IMG/VR virus record: IMGVR_UViG_3300008108_000158
Coordinates: 1 to 37,075 of that record
Reading direction: 5' to 3' (one strand)
Source of the DNA: a virus
Length of the DNA: 37,075 nucleotides
Shown: positions 32,300 through 37,075 of the stretch, piece after piece
How positions within the stretch are numbered: position 1 is the stretch's first letter
Layout of the letters: each line of letters opens with the position of its first letter
Position numbers and translations under genes: made by a program
The notes under the pieces: model-generated
What the model was told of the DNA's origin: nothing
The model's database searches: none
What the model saw: only the letters and a program-made list of their open reading frames with translations

Positions 32300-35008
32300 A
32301 TGGGGGCAAATTTTATAAAAGGTATTGATACACCAATTGCTGAATGGTTAGCACCATTGAATGCTGCACACAATTCATCAAATACAAAAATTACAGTTTG
32401 TGCAAATAAATATTTGCTACACGATCCAGAACAAAGCCGATACCATTACCATTTTTGGAATTCAAATACTTCACCAATTTTGAAGTATGACATTGAAACA
32501 GGTTCATACACCAATCCAAATATCAATTTTGTCAACAGTGGTGCAAATTCAGCAGTATATTGCCAGTCCAAAGGATACAAATCACATGTAATTTCAGCGA
32601 CAAACAACACAATTACTGCTGCATTAATTACAGATAAAAAATTCATTGGAAAAAAAATTAAAATTATTGCAGGTAAAGGTAAAGGTCAACAAAGAATTAT
32701 AAAATCATGCACAACAACAGTACATGATTCAGGAAGAACAACATCAGGAGCAAGTTTTGTTGGGTGTTCAAATAAATCGTGGCAAATTAATCAATGGAAA
32801 AATTATCAAGTGGAATTGGTTGGTGTTCCAAATTCAGGTGGAAAAATATCAGTAAATAAAATATTAATCAATGATTCCACAACTTTAAGTATAAATAATG
32901 CGAATTCTGTAACTTCATTGATTGAATTACAGGGTTTGTTTCAGGGTTCAGTTACTGTTTTGAGTAATACAAAATTTTTAATTACTTCACAAACTGCAAT
33001 ATTAAATGAAGATTGGGATATTGTTCCAGATTCTTCATCAATTTTTGAATTTGATTCAGGAGTTATTTATTTATTTAATTGTCAAACTTCATCTTCAACA
33101 ATATCTTTTGGTAAATATGATATTGCTTCAGATGTATGGTATCAACTTCCAACAAATGGTGTTTTTGGCACACAAACGCCACATATGGGTAATTTGGCAA
33201 TTGCAGATGAAATTTATAATTTACATTTAAGATCAAACGCAAATGTATTACCATCAATTCAATTGGATGAAATTAAAGATGGTAATTATACTTTTGAAAT
33301 TGATCAATTTAAAGATAAATATGTATTTATTTACACTGGAAAAAATAAAGGTATAATTTCAAAAATTACTGGAAACACAATTGATACTTTAAAACTGGAA
33401 ACAACATTACCAGATTCATGCGATGAAACTTCACAATATGAAATTATTGATCATGTATATAAATACAGTTCAATTTCATCAGTGGACACATTAAACATGA
33501 TCGATATAACTTTTTCTTCAGCAAATTTTCTAAATAATGAATTAAAAAATATGGTTGTTGAAGTAATATATGGAACCGGTGCAGGTCAAAAATCCAAAAT
33601 ATTATCAAACACAAACAATACTGTAAAAATTCAAAATTTTAAAATTCCGATTGATGGTACTTCAATTTTATCAATTCATAATAATACAGATGAAATATAT
33701 TTCAAATCATTTGCAAATATAAATGATGCAATTACAAAGGTAATCAATTGTGAAAACTTCATGATTACAGATGGAAGACCATATGAAAATGGTGTGTGGA
33801 ATTCAATAAATGTAACAATACATCCAGATCAATATGGATTTAATATTTCATCAAATTCATTTTCATCAAATTTATTAACATGCACAACATCTGTAAATCA
33901 TAATTTTAAAGTTGGTGATAAAGTTTATATTTCAGGTGATACAGGTTCTGCATCTGCAATTAATAATTCAGTAAATGGACATATTATTACGGCAGTTACA
34001 GGAACAACATTTACAATTAATACTGGTGCATCAGGTGCTGCAATGACAAGCACAGTAAATAATACAACTACATTTAAAATTCCAAATGCAAATTGGATAC
34101 CAAATCAATGGACTGATAAATTATTCACATATTGTTCAAATGTTAATGCATATGCACAGGGGATTAATGGATACAACAGGATTTTATCAAATACAACCGA
34201 TACAATTACACTTTCAGCACCATTATCTGCAACACAAAATTATTCACGTTATTCAATCCAACCTGCACCAAATGATGCATTTTTATCATTGGGATTGCCA
34301 ATGGATACAGGTGGATATACACAGACATCTGGATCAGTTACAACAATCACAGATACTTCAAAAAACTGGATTGTAAATGAACATGTTGGTAAAATTTACA
34401 GATTATATCATCATTCATTAATTAATTCATCAGGACAAAGTGCAACAATTACATCAAATACATCAAATTCATTTACTTTTTCAACTGCATTAACTTCTGT
34501 TGCAAACACTGGATATATAATTGTTGACCAATATGGAGCAATAAACCAACAGGGAAGGGAAGTTGAAAGGTTAATTTATATTCATCCAAAAAAGAAACAA
34601 TTTACAAAAGGAATATTTATATCAAATAATACTGCTGATTTCACAAGAATTTTAAATATTTCAAATGATAAAATTGAATATGTAAGAGAGGATTTTGGTT
34701 TAAATTCATTATGGGTAAATACATCACAAACATTGAATTTTTCATTTGCATATGATGGTGATGATTATATTTATTTATCGAATTGTCCATCATCTGTTGT
34801 TGTAAATATTTGGCGTTATAAAATTTCAACATCAAATTGGGAACAATTCGGAAGAACACCATTACCATCAACTGTTTCAACCAGTGTTGGTTGGCAAAAT
34901 ATTATCTGCATAGTTAAATATAATGGATATAAATGGTTGATTATTTCAAGATTATCAACTTCATCAACTGAAAGGGAATTGTGGCGTTTTTTATTACCTG
35001 ATAATTAA
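32300..35008 (+). CDS. Large tail appendage protein with repeated G-x-G-x-G-Q modules and kelch-like strands, 902 aa
   Basis: The ATG at 32300, 2 bases after the previous stop, is chosen over a frame open from 32234. The 902-aa protein is strand-rich, with four similar modules containing a glycine loop then a T-x-x-T-I strand: GKGKGQQRII (about 125), GKNKGIISKI (346), GTGAGQKSKIL (424) and QGINGYNRIL (618). Kelch/propeller-like strands KYDIETGSY (62), KYDIASDVWYQLP (272) and RYKISTSNWEQF (839) suggest a beta-propeller or beta-helix architecture for surface binding. Similar glycine-loop repeats are found in other phage structural proteins. Likely virion surface protein; role inferred. Confidence 0.65.
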   Translation: MGANFIKGIDTPIAEWLAPLNAAHNSSNTKITVCANKYLLHDPEQSRYHYHFWNSNTSPILKYDIETGSYTNPNINFVNSGANSAVYCQSKGYKSHVISATNNTITAALITDKKFIGKKIKIIAGKGKGQQRIIKSCTTTVHDSGRTTSGASFVGCSNKSWQINQWKNYQVELVGVPNSGGKISVNKILINDSTTLSINNANSVTSLIELQGLFQGSVTVLSNTKFLITSQTAILNEDWDIVPDSSSIFEFDSGVIYLFNCQTSSSTISFGKYDIASDVWYQLPTNGVFGTQTPHMGNLAIADEIYNLHLRSNANVLPSIQLDEIKDGNYTFEIDQFKDKYVFIYTGKNKGIISKITGNTIDTLKLETTLPDSCDETSQYEIIDHVYKYSSISSVDTLNMIDITFSSANFLNNELKNMVVEVIYGTGAGQKSKILSNTNNTVKIQNFKIPIDGTSILSIHNNTDEIYFKSFANINDAITKVINCENFMITDGRPYENGVWNSINVTIHPDQYGFNISSNSFSSNLLTCTTSVNHNFKVGDKVYISGDTGSASAINNSVNGHIITAVTGTTFTINTGASGAAMTSTVNNTTTFKIPNANWIPNQWTDKLFTYCSNVNAYAQGINGYNRILSNTTDTITLSAPLSATQNYSRYSIQPAPNDAFLSLGLPMDTGGYTQTSGSVTTITDTSKNWIVNEHVGKIYRLYHHSLINSSGQSATITSNTSNSFTFSTALTSVANTGYIIVDQYGAINQQGREVERLIYIHPKKKQFTKGIFISNNTADFTRILNISNDKIEYVREDFGLNSLWVNTSQTLNFSFAYDGDDYIYLSNCPSSVVVNIWRYKISTSNWEQFGRTPLPSTVSTSVGWQNIICIVKYNGYKWLIISRLSTSSTERELWRFLLPDN

Positions 35009-35013
35009 ATAAA

Positions 35014-35184
35014 ATGACAATTGAATATTTAAAAATCGTATTAAATAACAGGTTTAAAACATTAACAGATTTAAAACATCAATCTGAAATGGTTGGTGAT
35101 TTAGATATGATTTTAAAACTGGATTTGGAAATCAATGAATTGATTATAACTTTGAACAAATTAAACCAACCTGAACAATCATAA
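35014..35184 (+). CDS. Small helical protein, 56 aa
   Basis: An ATG at 35014 begins 5 bases after the appendage stop. The 56-aa product, MTIEYLKIVLNNRFKTLTDL onwards, is two amphipathic helices (second: LDMILKLDLEINELIITLNK). It is the last gene before a strong terminator. Its spacing and composition match its neighbours. Function unknown; possibly a tail assembly helper. Confidence 0.55.
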   Translation: MTIEYLKIVLNNRFKTLTDLKHQSEMVGDLDMILKLDLEINELIITLNKLNQPEQS

Positions 35185-35218
35185 TATTATTTAACCATGA
35201 TTTGTTTTGGTTAATTTT

Positions 35219-35246
35219 GGGATCCATTTATTGGATCCCTTTTTTT
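35219..35246 (+). terminator. Rho-independent terminator after the appendage operon
   Basis: A perfect 7-bp stem, GGGATCC (35219-35225) with GGATCCC (35233-35239), has an ATTTATT loop and seven T residues. It ends the unit that starts at the 29824 promoter. Confidence 0.85.
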
Positions 35247-35260
35247 AAAAAAAGTAAAAC

Positions 35261-35539
35261 ATGAATGAAATAAATCCAACCGATTTCATAAACATTTCAC
35301 CATATAATGCCGGTGCATTTGGTGCATTGATTGTTATCTTAATTGCCATAGCACTGTATTTCAAAAAATTGGCAGAGGAAAAGCAACAACATATAAAAGA
35401 AATAATTGATAAAACGCATGAAATACAGGAAACGGTAAATTTAAAATTATCTGAAATTTCACTTCATTCACAGAATAAAGATGAAAGGATTATTGATCTT
35501 TTAAAGGACATTAAAACAAAATTGGATACAATCAGATGA
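35261..35539 (+). CDS. Membrane-anchored coiled-coil protein, 92 aa
   Basis: A 92-aa protein with one membrane helix at about residues 17-34 (AGAFGALIVILIAIALYF) followed by a long charged coiled coil. This is the shape of an inner-membrane spanin or a one-helix holin-type protein. Its stop overlaps the start of the next small gene (ATGA), as often in spanin pairs, but the partner has no lipobox. A lysis role is possible, not shown. Confidence 0.6.
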   Translation: MNEINPTDFINISPYNAGAFGALIVILIAIALYFKKLAEEKQQHIKEIIDKTHEIQETVNLKLSEISLHSQNKDERIIDLLKDIKTKLDTIR

Positions 35540-35715
35540 AAAATTGTTTTTTAAATAGATTAAAAAGCATATTCAAATTTATATTCACCGGTAAAATTCA
35601 ATCTGATTGCAATGAATTTTTAAAGGTTGAAATGAACAAAATTTCACAAAAAACAGAAGTGATTAAATCAATCAATTTATATAATCAAATGCAATTGCAT
35701 GAAACAAAAAAATAA
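35536..35715 (+). CDS. Small basic protein overlapping the membrane protein gene, 59 aa
   Basis: Starts MKNCFLNRLKSIFKFIFTGK, an amphipathic basic N-terminus with a weakly hydrophobic stretch, then a polar helical second half. It could attach to the membrane peripherally. Two Cys occur, but neither is in a lipobox. Coupled by a 4-base overlap to the 92-aa membrane protein, so the two may act together. Confidence 0.5.
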   Translation: MKNCFLNRLKSIFKFIFTGKIQSDCNEFLKVEMNKISQKTEVIKSINLYNQMQLHETKK

Positions 35716-35721
35716 ATATTA

Positions 35722-35729
35722 TATATTTG
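35722..35729 (+). promoter_or_regulatory. Promoter -7 element (TATATTTG) for the major tail and capsid unit
   Basis: TATATTTG fits the Bacteroidota consensus and lies in the 46-base gap before the major tail gene at 35762, leaving an AT-rich leader of about 30 bases, like that of the early promoter. The -33 element is weak. The unit it drives appears to run across the junction to the terminator at 1696. Confidence 0.55.
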
Positions 35730-35761
35730 CTTTATATTTTTAAACTTAAAAATTTACAAAA

Positions 35762-36376
35762 ATGCCAGTAATCGGAAATGATGAATACACACCAACCGGT
35801 GCAGCCAATTGTGAAGATCAACTTTTGGCTACTGTTGGTAATACAGATTGTGCTAATGAAGGCACATTGGAATTAGCAGAAATTAACATTCTACATATGG
35901 ATGAAAAATCTGCAACATTCGGAACACCAAAAAACCCAATCACACCATATACACTTGGAAGTGATAATGAAGCAGCAATTTTAACATGGCGTACTGCACA
36001 CAGTAATACAGTTGCTTCAAAAGTTAGAACATATTATGGAACCGGTGAAAAGCCAGAACCAACAGAAACAACCATCACTTTGAGAAAAAATAAAGTGATT
36101 TCCTTGGGGACAAAGCACATGTTGAATTACACCATTCAGGTAATTGACAATGATACATATGATGCTTTAAGAGCATTACAGGCAAATAAAGGACAATTTC
36201 ATACATGGTTTTGTACGGATTCATATTTGTATGGTGGTGATAATGGAATTATTTGTGATGTTGAAAAAGTTGTTTTCACAAAATCGGGTGGAAGGGGTGA
36301 TGTTGCAAAATGTGTTATAACACTTTCATGGTCAGCAAAAGCAGATCCAGTAAGGGATGAACTTCCATATCAATAA
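35762..36376 (+). CDS. Major tail protein (probable)
   Basis: A 204-aa protein, typical size for a tail tube subunit, starting MPVIGNDEYTPTGAANCEDQ. It is beta-rich with TETTITLRKNKVISLGTKHM, NYTIQVIDNDTYDALRALQA and a C-terminal strand ending VTLSWS-like (CVITLSWSAKADPV). These match the general layout of siphovirus tail tube proteins. It has its own promoter and is followed by two small genes and the scaffold and capsid genes, an unusual neighbourhood. A head decoration protein is the main alternative. Confidence 0.6.
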   Translation: MPVIGNDEYTPTGAANCEDQLLATVGNTDCANEGTLELAEINILHMDEKSATFGTPKNPITPYTLGSDNEAAILTWRTAHSNTVASKVRTYYGTGEKPEPTETTITLRKNKVISLGTKHMLNYTIQVIDNDTYDALRALQANKGQFHTWFCTDSYLYGGDNGIICDVEKVVFTKSGGRGDVAKCVITLSWSAKADPVRDELPYQ

Positions 36377-36393
36377 TCAAAATTTAATAAATC

Positions 36394-36546
36394 ATGGCAA
36401 AATATTTTAATACAAAAACAGGAAGGATTGTCAATATAAAATCAATTGAAACACTTCCTGAAGACAATCAAAAAGATTTAAAACCAATCACTGAAGAAGT
36501 GAAAACACCGGAAGTAATTAAAATGAAAAAGAATGCCAAAGATTAA
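36394..36546 (+). CDS. Small charged protein, 50 aa
   Basis: MAKYFNTKTGRIVNIKSIET onward, ending in a Lys-rich tail. The N-terminus (Y-F-N-T-K-T-G-R-I-V) resembles that of the next gene (N-K-Y-T-G-K-I-L), suggesting the two are relatives. It overlaps that gene by 14 bases. Possibly a small head or tail component made with the capsid proteins. Function unknown. Confidence 0.5.
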   Translation: MAKYFNTKTGRIVNIKSIETLPEDNQKDLKPITEEVKTPEVIKMKKNAKD

Positions 36547-36727
36547 AAACAAATACACCGGCAAAATTTTGGAAGTTTCACATGAACAACTGGAAATTTT
36601 GAAATCAACAAATTTTCCAATGGAAATAATTGAAAATTCAAAACCAAAAAAACCAGAAGTTTTGATTGATACAGAAAAAAAAATTAAAGAAATTTTAAAT
36701 ACTGAATTTAAAAATTCTGAAGAATAA
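36533..36727 (+). CDS. Small charged protein, 64 aa
   Basis: MPKIKNKYTGKILEVSHEQL onward, with a short beta-helix start and a highly charged C-terminal helix (DTEKKIKEILNTEFKNSEE). Similar N-terminus to the 50-aa gene before it. It is 14 bases before the scaffold gene. Possibly a capsid accessory or decoration protein; no family recognised. Confidence 0.55.
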   Translation: MPKIKNKYTGKILEVSHEQLEILKSTNFPMEIIENSKPKKPEVLIDTEKKIKEILNTEFKNSEE

Positions 36728-36741
36728 CCAAAATATTTTTT

Positions 36742-37075
36742 ATGAAATTGGAGTTTGTCGCTTCTTTACTCAAAAAAGAAGCATTGGAGTTACAAGATGC
36801 TTTGAATCTTGAATCTGGAACAGAAGTGATTCCGGAAGAAATTGCAAGGGATTTAATTGAAAATCATATTAAAGAATTATCTGTAAGCAAATTGTCTGAA
36901 GGTAAAAAACAGGCAGAAGGAATGATCAAACGTAAAGTTTTATCAGAAGCAGAAAAAAAGATAAAAGAAAAATTCGATGTTTCAGGTGAAACATATGAAG
37001 AACTTTTGGAATCTTTAAATGAAAAAATCCATTTGCAAACATCAAATGTTGGTGATCAATTCAAAAAGGAAAAGG
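36742..37075 (+). CDS. Scaffolding-like protein, N-terminal part (continues at base 1)
   Basis: ATG 36742 after an AT-rich leader opens a frame that continues without a stop through the end of the window and, when the ends are joined, to the stop at 570-572. The N-terminus MKLEFVASLLKKEALELQDA is followed by helical, charged sequence (ENHIKELSVSKLSEGKKQAE). The joined product is 263 aa. It is placed as the gene just before the capsid gene. See the C-terminal part for the role. Confidence 0.7.
   Translation, partial: MKLEFVASLLKKEALELQDALNLESGTEVIPEEIARDLIENHIKELSVSKLSEGKKQAEGMIKRKVLSEAEKKIKEKFDVSGETYEELLESLNEKIHLQTSNVGDQFKKEK
36962..37075. repeat. Terminal direct repeat marking circular closure (copy 2)
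   Basis: Exact copy of bases 1-114. The pairing shows that the contig is circular or circularly permuted with a 36,961-bp unit. Confidence 0.9.

Noticed and set aside
35261-35715. Overlapping spanin pair
   Set aside because: The first gene has the shape of an inner-membrane spanin, but the second lacks a signal peptide with lipobox, so it is left as unassigned membrane and basic proteins.
36962-37075. Physical direct terminal repeat (fixed-end packaging)
   Set aside because: The repeat lies inside a coding frame that continues through the join, and its short length fits an assembly overlap. End mapping would be needed to revive this idea.

Overview
The window is one complete, circularly closed genome of a tailed dsDNA phage. 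The first 114 bases are repeated exactly at the end (36962-37075), so the unique unit is 36,961 bp and the scaffold-like gene at the edge reads through the junction. The host is very probably a member of the Bacteroidota. Several gaps between genes carry the Bacteroidota -7 promoter motif TAnnTTTG, start codons follow A-rich leaders with no convincing Shine-Dalgarno sequence, and two fibre proteins begin with Bacteroidota-style Sec signal peptides (for example ANA|Q). A tape measure protein, a major-tail-like protein and a tail-assembly-chaperone-like frameshift locus suggest a long-tailed, siphovirus-like particle. No integrase, excisionase, repressor, tRNA gene, CRISPR array or insertion sequence was seen. 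All genes lie on the + strand and are tightly packed, often with ATGA-type overlaps. No stretch over 300 bases lacks a gene.

Layout along the circle: (1) 36742 through the junction to 1672: scaffold-like protein and major capsid protein, closed by a strong terminator. (2) 1727-6528: own promoter, a 320-aa protein of unknown function, the 1168-aa tape measure protein and a small two-helix membrane protein (holin candidate), closed by a near-copy of the same terminator. (3) 6566-13899: early region with a good promoter, a run of small unknown proteins, an ERF annealing protein with a 5'-3' exonuclease, a helix-turn-helix protein, a DUF4373-type replication initiator with iteron-like repeats inside its gene, a second replication-associated protein, a NinG-type nuclease, an amidase endolysin and several small zinc-binding or membrane proteins. 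(4) 13912-14018: short structured non-coding segment. (5) 14019-21052: MazG-like protein, small and large terminase, head-tail connector candidates, a frameshift gene pair, portal and Mu-F-like minor head protein. (6) 21049-35184: about 14 kb of tail-tip, Ig-domain, fibre and appendage proteins. (7) 35261-36727: small membrane and coiled-coil proteins, the probable major tail protein and two small linker proteins leading back to the scaffold gene.

The genes imply this course: early transcription from about 6600 makes recombination and replication proteins, with replication perhaps starting inside the DUF4373 gene. Terminase and portal package DNA into shells built from the scaffold and capsid proteins on the far side of the tail-fibre block. 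Tails form around the tape measure protein, and lysis uses the amidase plus one or more of the small membrane proteins. The main points of interest are the probable -1 programmed frameshift at a T9 run (17742-17750), the candidate origin within the initiator gene (10452-10550), secreted-type signal peptides on two successive fibre genes, promoters placed almost on top of start codons, and a head gene set split by the fibre module.
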